Below are positions 29,607 to 38,642 of a stretch of DNA of 64,000 nt, piece after piece. The position numbers were made by a program, and so were the translations under genes. This DNA comes from Paractinoplanes tereljensis (GTDB lineage Bacteria > Actinomycetota > Actinomycetes > Mycobacteriales > Micromonosporaceae). The notes under the pieces were generated by a model. It searched no databases. It was given only the letters and a program-made list of their open reading frames with translations, and was not told the origin of the DNA. The stretch is taken from assembly GCF_016862435.1 (NCBI RefSeq), contig NZ_BOMY01000048.1, positions 1 through 64,000 of the forward strand. Direction: 5' to 3'. Numbering within the stretch: the stretch's first letter is position 1; each line of letters opens with the position of its first letter.

Positions 29607-32168
29607 TCAGTCGGTGCTCTTGTCGGCCGGCTCGATCGGCCCACCCGGAAGGTCGTCGTCACTCGTGACCGGCTCCGCGATCTCCAGCGTCACCGACCGA
29701 ACCGGCTCCTCCACCGGAGCGTCAGCAGCCGGAACGTCGGCAGCCGGAGCGACGGCTGCGGGTTCGACCGCCGCGGCCAGGTCGCCGAACAGCCTGGGCA
29801 ACGTCGAGGTCCACGCCTCGCGCACCTCCGCCAACGGGATCTCGAACTGGTCGCGAACCTCGAGCACCGCGTCCCGCGTGGTCACCCCGATCGGCGTGCA
29901 CGGCACGCCGTAGTCGGCGGCGAGCGCCAGGAACGCCTTGTCGTGCCCGCGCGGCACCGCCACCACGGCCCGGCTGGCCGACTCGCTGAACAGGTGCACG
30001 AACGCGGACTGGCCGTCCTCCGGCAGCGTGATCCGGGCTCCGACCTCGCGCCGCAGGCAGCTCTCCACCAGCGACTGGGCCAGACCACCGTCGGAGAGGT
30101 CGTGCGCGGCGTTGACGTGGCCGGACTGTGAAGCCCGCGCCATCAGCGCACCGAGCCGCTGCTCCTTGGTCAGGTCGATCTTCGGCGGGCGACCGCCGAG
30201 GTGCGCGTGGGTGACCCACGCCCACTCCGAACCGGACAGCTCGCACTCGGTCTCGCCGAGCAGGAACAGCAGGTCACCGTCGCCGGTCGGCGACGTGAAG
30301 CCCATCGGGATGCGACGGGCCACGTCGTCGAAGACGCCGAGCACACCGACCACCGGGGTCGGGTGGATCGCGGCGGCGCCGGTCTGGTTGTAGAAGCTGA
30401 CGTTGCCGCCGGTCACCGGAGTGCCGAGCAGCTGGCAGCCGTCGGCCAGACCGCGCACGGCCTCGGCGAACTGCCACATCACGGCCGGGTCCTCCGGCGA
30501 GCCGAAGTTGAGGCAGTCGGTGACCGCGACCGGCTCGGCGCCGGTGACCGCGACGTTGCGGTACGCCTCGGCCAGCGCGAGCTTGGCGCCCTCGTAGGGG
30601 TCGAGGCGGGCGAACCGGCCGTTGCCGTCCACCGACAGCGCCACCCCGAGGCCGGTGCGCTCGTCGATGCGCAGCACACCGGAGTCTTCCGGCTGGGCCA
30701 GGATGGTGTTGCCGAGCACGTATCGGTCGTACTGCTCGGTCACCCAGGTCTTGTCGCACAGGTTCGGCGACGCGGCCATCCGCAGCACGGTCTCGCGCAG
30801 CTCGTCGCCGGTGGCCGGCCGCGGCAGCGTCTCGGCCTTGTCGGCCTGAAGCAGTATCAAGTCGGCCGGCTCGCGGATCGGCCGGGCGTAGACCGGGCCG
30901 TCGTCGGCCAGCGAACCGGGCGGCACGTCGACCACGATGTGATCGTTCCAGCTGATCACCAGCCGGCCCGGCGAGCCGTCCGGCTCGGACTGGGTGACCT
31001 CGCCGATGGCGGTGGCCCAGACGCCCCACTTCTCGGCGACGGCCAGCACCGGGGCCAGGTTTTCCGGCGTGACGATCAGGAGCATCCGCTCCTGCGACTC
31101 GCTGGCCAGGATCTCGGTCGGCGACATGGACGCCTCACGCAGCGGAACCCGCTCCAGCCACACCCGCATGCCGGTGCCGGCCGCAGCCGCGGTCTCGGTG
31201 AGTGCGCAGGTCAGACCCGCACCGCCGAGGTCCTGGATGCCGGCCACGAGACCGGCGTCGTAAAGCTCCAAGCAGCTCTCGATGAGCAGCTTCTCCATGA
31301 ACGGGTCGCCGACCTGCACCGACGGACGGCGCTGTTCGGCCTCGTCGTCGAAGGTGGCGGAGGCGAGCACCGAGACGCCACCGATGCCGTCACGGCCGGT
31401 GCGCGCACCGAGCAGCACGACGATGTTGCCGACGCCGGCCGCTTCCTTGTGCTGCAGCCGCTCGACCGGCAGCACGCCGATGCTCAGCGCGTTGACCAGC
31501 GGGTTGCCCTGGTAGGTCGGGTCGAAGACGATCTCGCCGCCGATGTTGGGCAGGCCCAGGCAGTTGCCGTAGCCACCGATGCCGGCCACCACGCCGGGCA
31601 GCACCCGGGCGGTGTCGGGGTGGTCGGCCGCGCCGAAGCGCAGCGGGTCCATCACCGCGATCGGCCGGGCCCCCATGGCGAGGATGTCCCGGACGATGCC
31701 GCCGACGCCGGTCGCGGCGCCCTGGTAGGGCTCGACGAAGCTCGGGTGGTTGTGCGACTCGACCTTGAAGGTGACGGCGAGCTCGTCGGAGATCTGCACG
31801 ACACCCGCATTTTCGCCGATGCCGGCCAGCATGCGGGTGTTCTGCGGGGTCTTCTCACCGAACTGGCGCAGGTGCACCTTGCTCGACTTGTAGGAGCAGT
31901 GCTCGCTCCACATGATCGAGTACATCGCCAGTTCCGAGGCCGTCGGGCGGCGCCCGAGGATCTGCCGGATCCGTTCGTACTCGTCGTCCTTGAGGCCTAG
32001 CTCGGTGTGCGGCTGAAGCTCCGTCGAAGTCTGGTACGCGCGCTCCACGGTGTCCGGTGCACCGGCGAACTCGTTGATCAGAACGTCGGTCGCGGCGAAG
32101 CCGGTCGGCTTCTTCTCACTCGGCGACGCCGCCGCGCCGCTGGTGGCCGTGTCCGGCTGCGAGGTCAT
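29607..32168 (-). CDS. purL: Phosphoribosylformylglycinamidine synthase subunit PurL
   Basis: 853 residues. The ATP-dependent synthase subunit that converts FGAR to FGAM with ammonia from PurQ. Motifs include SEHCSYKSSKVHL near the start, AVTFKVESHNHPS, GIGGYGNCLGLPNIGGE and, in the second half, AVTDCLNFGSPEDP and GGNVSFYNQT. It is longer than usual small-type PurL: about 30 extra residues at the N-terminus and a 55-residue Ala/Pro/acidic tail after LFGDLAAAVE. The start overlaps the purQ stop by one base (TAATG). Confidence 0.97.
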   Translation of the reverse strand: MTSQPDTATSGAAASPSEKKPTGFAATDVLINEFAGAPDTVERAYQTSTELQPHTELGLKDDEYERIRQILGRRPTASELAMYSIMWSEHCSYKSSKVHLRQFGEKTPQNTRMLAGIGENAGVVQISDELAVTFKVESHNHPSFVEPYQGAATGVGGIVRDILAMGARPIAVMDPLRFGAADHPDTARVLPGVVAGIGGYGNCLGLPNIGGEIVFDPTYQGNPLVNALSIGVLPVERLQHKEAAGVGNIVVLLGARTGRDGIGGVSVLASATFDDEAEQRRPSVQVGDPFMEKLLIESCLELYDAGLVAGIQDLGGAGLTCALTETAAAAGTGMRVWLERVPLREASMSPTEILASESQERMLLIVTPENLAPVLAVAEKWGVWATAIGEVTQSEPDGSPGRLVISWNDHIVVDVPPGSLADDGPVYARPIREPADLILLQADKAETLPRPATGDELRETVLRMAASPNLCDKTWVTEQYDRYVLGNTILAQPEDSGVLRIDERTGLGVALSVDGNGRFARLDPYEGAKLALAEAYRNVAVTGAEPVAVTDCLNFGSPEDPAVMWQFAEAVRGLADGCQLLGTPVTGGNVSFYNQTGAAAIHPTPVVGVLGVFDDVARRIPMGFTSPTGDGDLLFLLGETECELSGSEWAWVTHAHLGGRPPKIDLTKEQRLGALMARASQSGHVNAAHDLSDGGLAQSLVESCLRREVGARITLPEDGQSAFVHLFSESASRAVVAVPRGHDKAFLALAADYGVPCTPIGVTTRDAVLEVRDQFEIPLAEVREAWTSTLPRLFGDLAAAVEPAAVAPAADVPAADAPVEEPVRSVTLEIAEPVTSDDDLPGGPIEPADKSTD

Positions 32169-32872
32169 TACTGGTGTCCCCCTGATTGCTGCCCGCCCGC
32201 GGTCGCCCCGGCCAGGGCGCGCAGGACGGAGGTGAAGAAGCCCAGGCCGTCCAGCGAGGGGCCGGTCAGCGCCTCCACCGCGTGTTCCGGGTGCGGCATG
32301 ATGCCGACGACGTTGCCGGCCTCATTGGTGATCGCGGCGATGTCGCGCTGCGAGCCGTTCGGGTTGCCGTTGATGTAACGGGCGACGACCCGGCCCTCGG
32401 CCTCGAGCGCGTCGAGCGTGTGGGCGTCGGCGACGTAACAGCCTTCGCCGTTCTTCACCGGGATCAGGATTTCCTGGCCCTCGGTGAAGTTGTTGGTCCA
32501 CGCGGTGTCCGGCGACACGACGCGCAGCCACTGGTCGCGGTTGCGGAAGTGCAGGTGCTGGTTGCGGGTCAGCGCACCGGGAAGCAGGTGCGCCTCGCAC
32601 AGGACCTGGAAGCCGTTGCAGATGCCGAGCACCGGCAGGCCGCCCCGGGCCGCGTCGATGATCGTTTCCATGACCGGGGCGAACCGGGCGATCGCGCCGC
32701 AGCGAAGGTAGTCGCCGTAGGAGAAACCGCCGGGCAGCACCACGGCGTCGACGCCGTGCAGCTCCGGGTCGCCGTGCCAGAGACGGACCGCCTCAGCGCC
32801 GGCGATGCGCGCGGCGCGGGCCGCGTCCCCGTCGTCGAGTGATCCGGGGAAGGTGACCACACCGATCCGCAT
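32168..32872 (-). CDS. purQ: Phosphoribosylformylglycinamidine synthase glutaminase PurQ
   Basis: 234 residues, class I glutamine amidotransferase supplying ammonia to PurL. The nucleophile is the Cys in GICNGFQVL and the His/Glu pair is PHPEHAVE. The N-terminal MRIGVVTFPGSLDD is typical. It starts two bases after purS and is tightly coupled to purL. Confidence 0.97.
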   Translation of the reverse strand: MRIGVVTFPGSLDDGDAARAARIAGAEAVRLWHGDPELHGVDAVVLPGGFSYGDYLRCGAIARFAPVMETIIDAARGGLPVLGICNGFQVLCEAHLLPGALTRNQHLHFRNRDQWLRVVSPDTAWTNNFTEGQEILIPVKNGEGCYVADAHTLDALEAEGRVVARYINGNPNGSQRDIAAITNEAGNVVGIMPHPEHAVEALTGPSLDGLGFFTSVLRALAGATAGGQQSGGHQ

Positions 32873-32874
32873 GA

Positions 32875-33117
32875 TCAGGCGTCCTCTGCCACACGAATGT
32901 CAAAGTCTTCGATCACCGGATTGGCCAACAGCTTGTCGGCGATCTCCCGAGCGCGATCGAGGTCGGCCTCGCCCGCGAATTCGATCTCGATCCGCCGACC
33001 GATGCGGACGGACGAGACATCGGTGACCCCGAGCCTGGGCAGCGCGTTGGCGACCGCCTGGCCCTGCGGATCAAGGATCTCCGGCTTGAGCATGACGTCG
33101 ACCACGACGCGAGCCAC
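32875..33117 (-). CDS. purS: Phosphoribosylformylglycinamidine synthase subunit PurS
   Basis: 80 residues, the small bridging subunit of the PurSQL complex. VVVDVMLKPEILDPQGQAV is the family hallmark. I start it at GTG 33117, because AGGAG lies 5-6 bases upstream and the reading then matches the usual PurS N-terminus; a frame to 33210 is rejected. First gene of purSQL. Confidence 0.95.
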   Translation of the reverse strand: MARVVVDVMLKPEILDPQGQAVANALPRLGVTDVSSVRIGRRIEIEFAGEADLDRAREIADKLLANPVIEDFDIRVAEDA

Positions 33118-33460
33118 GGGCACTCCTGACTGAGTAGATGTGAGCACCGGAAAGCCTACCTTGCGAACCCTGGCATCGGCCCATCGGCCGGTGTCGGCAG
33201 CGCGACGCAAGCGGCGCTGACCAGGGCACTTCGGCGGTGATCTAGCGCACGCCCAAGATCAATCCGAGCCATCACATCGGTGATATGTGCGATCTGAGTG
33301 GTAGGCGGCACCGCGAGATCCACCTACTCTTCGGTACATCGATCTCCGTAGGGCCGGACGGCGGCGCCCCCGCTGTCGTCCGGCAGGAGTTTTCGAGCAT
33401 TCTCCGCCGAGGTGCGACGTGAGGGTCGAGCTCCGTCGCGCCTCGGCGGCACGATTTAGA
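33118..33460. other. Intergenic stretch with two hairpins
   Basis: 343 bases without a gene, holding the purS promoter and the end of purB. Hairpin one is GCCGGACG/CGTCCGGC (33353-33360, 33377-33384), followed on the plus side by AGGAGTTTT. Hairpin two pairs 33405-33419 with 33434-33448, 15 bases with one wobble, and begins 12 bases past the purB stop, so it is the likely purB terminator. No coding potential seen. Confidence 0.55.
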
Positions 33461-34882
33461 TCACAAGATCGGTGCCGGCGCGTAGTGCGCCGCGGCCGGG
33501 TGCGCCGCCACGATCGAGGCGACCCGGTCAGCCACCCGGGCCACCTGCGACGACGCGGCACCGACGAAGGCCGCCCGGTCGGCCACCAGGGTGTCGATCT
33601 CGGCGCGGGACAGCCGCAGCCGCTCGTCGCCGGCCAGCCGATCGAAGAGGTCGTTGACCGCGGCACCCTTCTCCCGCATGCCCAGCGCCACCGCGACCGC
33701 GTGCTCCTTGATCACCTCGTGCGCGGCTTCCCGGCCGACGCCCTTGCGCACCGCCGCCACCAGGATCTTGGTGGTGGCCAGGAACGGCAGGAAGCGATCG
33801 AGCTCGCGGGCGATCACCGCGGGGTAAGCGCCGAACTCGTCGAGCACCGTCAGGAAGGTCTGGAACAGGCCGTCGGTGGCGAAGAACGCGTCCGGCAGCG
33901 CCACCCGGCGGACCACCGAGCAGGAGACGTCACCCTCGTTCCACTGGTCGCCGGCCAGCTCGCCGACCATCGACAGGTAACCGCGGACGATCACCGCGAG
34001 GCCGTTGACCCGCTCCGACGAGCGCGTGTTCATCTTGTGCGGCATCGCCGACGAGCCGACCTGGCCGGGCTTGAAGCCCTCGGTGACCAGTTCCTGGCCG
34101 ACCATCAGCCGGATCGTGGTGGCCAGCGACGACGGGCCGGCGGTGACCTGGACCAGCGCCGACACCACGTCGAAGTCGATCGAGCGCGGGTAGACCTGGC
34201 CGACGCTGCTGAGCACCCGGTTGAAGCCGAGGTGGCCGGCGACCCGCTGCTCCAGCTGGGCGAGGGCGTCGAAGTCGCCGTCGAGCAGGTCGAGCTGGTC
34301 GGCCGAGGTGCCGACCGGACCCTTGATGCCGCGCAGCGGGTAGCGGCCGATCAGGTCGTCGAGACGTTCGTACGCGATGAGGAGCTCCTGGGCCGCTGAG
34401 GCGAACCGCTTGCCCAGCGTGGTGGCCTGCGCCGCCACGTTGTGCGACCGGCCGGTCAGCACCAGGTCGGAGTATTCGACCGCGCGCTCGGTGAGCCGGG
34501 CCAGGGTGGTGACCACCCGCTCGCGGATCAGCTCGAGCGAGGCCCGGATCTGCAGCTGCTCGACATTTTCGGTGAGGTCGCGGGAGGTCATCCCCTTGTG
34601 GATCTGCTCGAAGCCGGCGAGCGCGCTGAACTCCTCGATGCGCGCCTTCACGTCGTGCCGGGTGATCCGCTCCCGGGCCGCGATCGAGGGGAGGTCGACC
34701 TGGTCGAGCACCGCGTCGTAGGCCTCCACGGCCCCCTCGGGCACCGCCACCCCGAGATCACGCTGGGCGCGCAGCACGGCGAGCCAGAGCCGGCGCTCCA
34801 TCCGGATCTTCTCCTCCGGGGACCACAGGTCGGTGAGCTCGGCGGAGGCGTAGCGGGCGGCCAGCACGTTCGGGATCGTCAC
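33461..34882 (-). CDS. purB: Adenylosuccinate lyase
   Basis: 473 residues of the fumarase/aspartase superfamily. It cleaves SAICAR and adenylosuccinate, releasing fumarate. The signature SSAMPHKMNTRSSERV (GSSAMPxKxN type) lies near residue 280, with the catalytic-Ser loop, and GMTSRDLTENVEQLQ and TGRSHNVAAQATTLGKR earlier. The start codon overlaps the stop of an MFS transporter gene (ATGA), placing this essential enzyme third in an arsR-MFS-purB operon. Confidence 0.97.
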   Translation of the reverse strand: MTIPNVLAARYASAELTDLWSPEEKIRMERRLWLAVLRAQRDLGVAVPEGAVEAYDAVLDQVDLPSIAARERITRHDVKARIEEFSALAGFEQIHKGMTSRDLTENVEQLQIRASLELIRERVVTTLARLTERAVEYSDLVLTGRSHNVAAQATTLGKRFASAAQELLIAYERLDDLIGRYPLRGIKGPVGTSADQLDLLDGDFDALAQLEQRVAGHLGFNRVLSSVGQVYPRSIDFDVVSALVQVTAGPSSLATTIRLMVGQELVTEGFKPGQVGSSAMPHKMNTRSSERVNGLAVIVRGYLSMVGELAGDQWNEGDVSCSVVRRVALPDAFFATDGLFQTFLTVLDEFGAYPAVIARELDRFLPFLATTKILVAAVRKGVGREAAHEVIKEHAVAVALGMREKGAAVNDLFDRLAGDERLRLSRAEIDTLVADRAAFVGAASSQVARVADRVASIVAAHPAAAHYAPAPIL

Positions 34883-36138
34883 GCGACCGATTCTTTCACG
34901 AGCGGGTTTTCCGGCTCGGGCAGCTTGTGCGCCAGCGTGCGCACGTCCCGGCTGCTCAGCTGGCCGAGGAAGGCCACCGTGATGAGCACCCCGGCGCCGA
35001 TCAGGGTCGCCTCGGTGCCGACCACGTGCGAGATCGGCCCGATCGCCATCTCGCCGATCGGGATCGCCACGAACGAGCCGACCATGTCATAGGAGTAGAC
35101 CCGGGCCAGCTTGTCGGCCGGAATGTGCTCCTGCATCGTCGTCTCCCAGGCCACCCCGAACTGCTCGAGCCCGAGACCGGCGATCAGCGCCCCGCCGACC
35201 AGCAGCCAGACGTTGGGGTAGAGGCCGAGCACGAAGACCGGCACGGCCATCAGCGTGCAGCAGGCGACCCCGAAGTAGAGCAGCCGCCGTAGCCGCAGCC
35301 GCATCGCGATCAGGCCTCCGATGATCATGCCGGCGGTCTGCGCGGCAAGCACGAAACCCCAGGCCCGGCGCCCGAAGGTGTCGTCCGCGATGACCGGCCC
35401 GAGCACGAAGAGCGAGCCACCCCAGGCCATGTTGGCCACGCAGAATCCGGCCACCACCACCCACAGCCAGGTCCGGGACCGGAACTCGGACCATCCGGTC
35501 CGAAGATCAACAAAAACATTGGGGCGCTTCGCTTTTCCCGGTACGGGCTGGTCCGCACCGGAAGCGAGGAACAGGCCGAGGACCGCGAAACAGACTGCCG
35601 AGAGTACGAAGGTGACCGCGTCGACCACGATGCCCCAGCCCGGCCCGACCGCGGCGACCACGATGCCGGCCACCGGAGCACCCAGGATGGCCGCACTGTT
35701 GAGGAAGACCCGGCTGATCGCGTTCGCCTGCTGCCGGACCTCGGCCGGAACCGTCTGCGGCAGGATCGACGCGCTCGCCGGCAGGGCCAGTGCACCGGCC
35801 ATGCCGTTGAGCGCGGCCAGCACGATAAGCAGCGGAATCGTCGCGTTGTGGGTGAGCACCAGGGCCGCCACGACGCCCTGGGTGAGCGCCGCGGCCAGGC
35901 TGGAGCCGACCATCAGCAGGTTTTTCGGCAGCCGGTCGGCGAGCACCCCGCCGAAGAGCAGGAACACCACGTTGACCACGGTGCGGGCGCCGACCACGAA
36001 GCCGAGGTCGGTGGCCGAGCCGGTGAGGTCGAGGACCGCGAAGGCCAGCGCGATCGGGGCGAACGCGTTGCCGAGCGCGTTGATCGTGCGGCCGGCCATC
36101 AGGAGTTGGAAGGGACGATGACGGAGGGGCGCTTTCAT
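34879..36138 (-). CDS. MFS efflux transporter (MFS_3 / EntS-like)
   Basis: 419 residues with about 12 membrane helices and no cleaved signal. The first loop carries GGVLADRLPKNLLMVGS, the MFS motif A equivalent between helices 2 and 3. The helix pattern and Gly/Ala composition fit drug or siderophore exporters of the MFS_3 group. ATG 36138 overlaps the ArsR stop and its own stop overlaps purB, so it lies in the middle of a three-gene operon. The substrate is probably a small toxic molecule sensed by the ArsR-type regulator; that is inference. Confidence 0.88.
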   Translation of the reverse strand: MKAPLRHRPFQLLMAGRTINALGNAFAPIALAFAVLDLTGSATDLGFVVGARTVVNVVFLLFGGVLADRLPKNLLMVGSSLAAALTQGVVAALVLTHNATIPLLIVLAALNGMAGALALPASASILPQTVPAEVRQQANAISRVFLNSAAILGAPVAGIVVAAVGPGWGIVVDAVTFVLSAVCFAVLGLFLASGADQPVPGKAKRPNVFVDLRTGWSEFRSRTWLWVVVAGFCVANMAWGGSLFVLGPVIADDTFGRRAWGFVLAAQTAGMIIGGLIAMRLRLRRLLYFGVACCTLMAVPVFVLGLYPNVWLLVGGALIAGLGLEQFGVAWETTMQEHIPADKLARVYSYDMVGSFVAIPIGEMAIGPISHVVGTEATLIGAGVLITVAFLGQLSSRDVRTLAHKLPEPENPLVKESVA

Positions 36139-36677
36139 TCGGACTCCATCTCGAACATGGCAGCGGTGGTGCTGGTGCGGATGGTGCCGGGGGTGCGTGG
36201 CGGCTTGGCCACTTTGTGGAGCTCGACGAGGGCCTCGGAGATGCGGGTGCGGAGGTCGTCCCACGTGGCCCGGTCGACCCAGAGCTCGGCGTCGGCCAGG
36301 ACCTTGCCGCTGTCGGGGAAGCCGGCGTCCCTCGTACGGCGGATGAGCTCGTGCGCGACCGCGGTGAAGTCGCCCCGCAGCTGCTCGTCGCTGAGCGGCC
36401 CGCGGCCCAGACGTTGCTCGCGCTCGTAGCTGGCGTCGTAGCGGTAACGCTTGGCCACGCCACCGCGAATCTTCTCCTCGCTCTCCACGAAGATCAGGCC
36501 ACCGGTGAGCAGGTTGCGCAGGTGGTAACTGGCGTTGGCGTGGGTGAGGCCGAGCTCGCGGGCCACCTCGGCCGCGGTCATCGGGGCCGCTGTGAGCAGC
36601 GACATGATGCGCAGTCGGATCGGATGGGCCATCGCCCGCAGCGAGGCTCGTGCCGACGAAGGCTCTCCCAAAGACAT
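36135..36677 (-). CDS. ArsR-like winged-HTH regulator
   Basis: 180 residues from ATG 36677. The winged HTH comprises LRAMAHPIRLRIMSLLTAAPMTAAEVARELGLTHANASYHLRNL, with a longer C-terminal ligand or dimer region (about residues 95-180). No Cys metal sites, so not a metal sensor. TAGACT ends 7 bases before the ATG, hence a leaderless mRNA, and a 15-base near-palindrome covers the -35 box. It should autoregulate itself, the downstream exporter and perhaps purB. Confidence 0.88.
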   Translation of the reverse strand: MSLGEPSSARASLRAMAHPIRLRIMSLLTAAPMTAAEVARELGLTHANASYHLRNLLTGGLIFVESEEKIRGGVAKRYRYDASYEREQRLGRGPLSDEQLRGDFTAVAHELIRRTRDAGFPDSGKVLADAELWVDRATWDDLRTRISEALVELHKVAKPPRTPGTIRTSTTAAMFEMESE

Positions 36678-36684
36678 GTTGGGG

Positions 36685-36726
36685 AGTCTAAGCATTCAGC
36701 GCGCCGACTGTCCAACACTTGTTTGG
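36685..36726 (-). promoter_or_regulatory. Promoter and probable operator of the arsR-MFS-purB operon
   Basis: On the minus strand: -35 TTGGAC (36710-36715), a 19-base spacer, and -10 TAGACT (36685-36690), 7 bases before the ArsR ATG. The near-palindrome CCAACACTTGTTTGG (36712-36726), six of seven pairs matching, overlaps the -35 box and is a good candidate ArsR site. Confidence 0.6.
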
Positions 36727-36767
36727 GAGTGGCACACTGCACGGAGAAGCGGCATTCTCGCTAGGGT

Positions 36768-36779
36768 TACTCGCGAGTA
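36768..36779. promoter_or_regulatory. Palindrome upstream of the SCP2 gene
   Basis: TACTCGCGAGTA is a perfect 12-base palindrome, 30 bases before the SCP2-domain start. Motifs of this shape are common operators of TetR-type lipid regulators in actinobacteria, as I recall; the cognate regulator is not in this window. Confidence 0.45.
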
Positions 36780-36809
36780 GGTACAGCGCAGATACCGAAA
36801 GGTCCACCG

Positions 36810-37262
36810 ATGACTGATTTCAACCCCGAGTCGCTCTCCTCGATCGGCCCGAAGGAGTTCGCGCAGCTCGTCAAGTCGACGCCTGACTCGCAGATCGCCG
36901 AGGTCATGTCCGGCGACGCACGCACGAAGATCCTCGACGAGGTCTTCAACCGCATGCCCCAGCTCTTCCGCGCGGAGAAGGCCGGCAACACCTCGGCCGT
37001 CATCCACTGGGTCATCACCGGTGGTGCCGACGGCGGCAGCGACACCTACGAGACGGTGATCGAGAACGGCGCCTGCACGGTCACCAACAAGCCGGAGCGC
37101 GACCCCAAGCTCGCCATGACCATGGACCCGGTGACCTTCCTCAAGGTCGTGTCCGGTGATGGCAACCCGATGATGATGTTCATGACCGGCAAGATCAAGG
37201 CAAAGGGTGACCTGGGCCTGGCCGCCAACGTGGCCAAGCTGTTCGACATCCCCAAGGCCTGA
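36810..37262 (+). CDS. SCP2 sterol-binding domain protein
   Basis: 150 residues. An N-terminal helix-rich part (SIGPKEFAQLVKSTPDSQIAEVM) precedes an SCP2 fold with YETVIENGACTVTNKPERDPKLAMTMDPVTFLKVVSGDGNP and the C-terminal KIKAKGDLGLAANVAKLFDI motif. SCP2 proteins bind acyl chains or sterol-like lipids; its role here is unknown. It stands alone, divergent from the ArsR operon, behind a perfect palindrome. Confidence 0.92.
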   Translation: MTDFNPESLSSIGPKEFAQLVKSTPDSQIAEVMSGDARTKILDEVFNRMPQLFRAEKAGNTSAVIHWVITGGADGGSDTYETVIENGACTVTNKPERDPKLAMTMDPVTFLKVVSGDGNPMMMFMTGKIKAKGDLGLAANVAKLFDIPKA

Positions 37263-37283
37263 CGGACCGTTGAGGGGGCCGGG

Positions 37284-38525
37284 TCAGAGCGTGATCCGGC
37301 CCTCGACGGCGTTCAGGGCGATGTCGGTGCGGTACTGCGCGCCGTCCAGCCGAATGCCATCCACCAGGGCGTACGCCGCCGTGCGAGCCGCGGCGAGGTC
37401 GGTGCCGACGGCCGTGACGCTCAGCACCCGGCCGCCCGCCGAGACTAGCGCGCCGTCCTCGCGGCGAGCCGTGCCGGCATGGATCACGCCAGGCACCTCG
37501 GCGCCCTCGATGACGTCGCCGGTGCGCGGGGTGCCGGGGTAGTTCGCGCTCGCCACCACCACGGTGATAGCAGCGCCGTCGTGCCAGAGCAGCGGCTGAT
37601 TCCCGGCCAGCTTCCCGGTCGCGGCCGCGTACAGCAGGCCGGACAGCGGCGTGTCCAGCAGCGCCAGCACCACCTGGGTCTCCGGGTCGCCAAAGCGGGC
37701 GTTGAACTCGATGACCTTGGGACCGTCCGGGGTGAGCGCCAGTCCGACATAGAGCAGGCCGGCGAACGGGGTCCCCCGCTTGCGCATCTCGGCCAGCGTC
37801 GGCTCGACCGTCTCCCGCATCACCCGGGGCACCAGATCGTCCGGCGCCCAGTCCAGCGGGGCGTACGCGCCCATGCCGCCGGTGTTCGGGCCGGCGTCGC
37901 CGTCGGCCAGCCGTTTGAAGTCCTGGGCCGGCATCAGCGGCACCGCCGCGGTGCCGTCGGTGACCACGAACAGGGAGACCTCGGGCCCGGGCAGGTATTC
38001 CTCGATCACCACCCGGCCGCACTCGGCGGCATGGCGACGAGCCTCCTCGATCGAGTCGGTGACCACGACCCCCTTGCCGGCGGCCAGGCCGTCGTTCTTC
38101 ACCACATAGGGCGCACCGAGGTCGGCCAGCGCGCGGTCCACGGCCTCCGGCGAGGTGCACTCATAGGACCGCGAGGTCGGCACCCCGGCCGCGGCCATGA
38201 CGTCCTTGGCGAACGCCTTCGACCCCTCCAGCTGGGCAGCCGCGGCGCTCGGCCCGAAGCAGGCGATGCCCTTGGCCCGAACCGCGTCGGCCACCCCGGC
38301 CACCAGCGGCGCCTCGGGACCGATGACGACCAGGTCGGCCGCCAGCTCCACGGCGAGCGCGGCCACCTCGGCCGGATCGGTGGCGGTCACCGGGTAGAGC
38401 TTGGCGGCCTGCGCGATCCCGGGGTTGCCGGGGGCGGCGGCCAGGAATTCCACGGCGGGGTCAGCGGCGAGCTCGACGGCGAGGGCGTGTTCCCGCCCGC
38501 CGGATCCGATCAGAAGTACGCGCAC
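37284..38525 (-). CDS. purD: Phosphoribosylamine-glycine ligase (GAR synthetase)
   Basis: 413 residues, ATP-grasp enzyme, step two of purine synthesis. Hallmarks: VLLIGSGGREHALA at the N-terminus, VVKNDGLAAGKGVVV, NTGGMGAYAPL, and GLLYVGLALTPDGPKVIEFNARFGDPETQ. The start is the GTG at 38525, with TAGGAT ending 8 bases upstream; a long N-terminal frame to 38951 across purA is rejected. It is divergent from purA. Confidence 0.96.
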   Translation of the reverse strand: MRVLLIGSGGREHALAVELAADPAVEFLAAAPGNPGIAQAAKLYPVTATDPAEVAALAVELAADLVVIGPEAPLVAGVADAVRAKGIACFGPSAAAAQLEGSKAFAKDVMAAAGVPTSRSYECTSPEAVDRALADLGAPYVVKNDGLAAGKGVVVTDSIEEARRHAAECGRVVIEEYLPGPEVSLFVVTDGTAAVPLMPAQDFKRLADGDAGPNTGGMGAYAPLDWAPDDLVPRVMRETVEPTLAEMRKRGTPFAGLLYVGLALTPDGPKVIEFNARFGDPETQVVLALLDTPLSGLLYAAATGKLAGNQPLLWHDGAAITVVVASANYPGTPRTGDVIEGAEVPGVIHAGTARREDGALVSAGGRVLSVTAVGTDLAAARTAAYALVDGIRLDGAQYRTDIALNAVEGRITL

Positions 38526-38642
38526 GACCGCCGATCCTACCGGCGGCCTCCTTCCGCACGTCGCACCGCAGGTCGGTCGCGTAAACTTCGGCAGTACCCG
38601 GGCTTCGCCGAGTACGCAAGCACGCGGAAAGGCGTCACAGAC

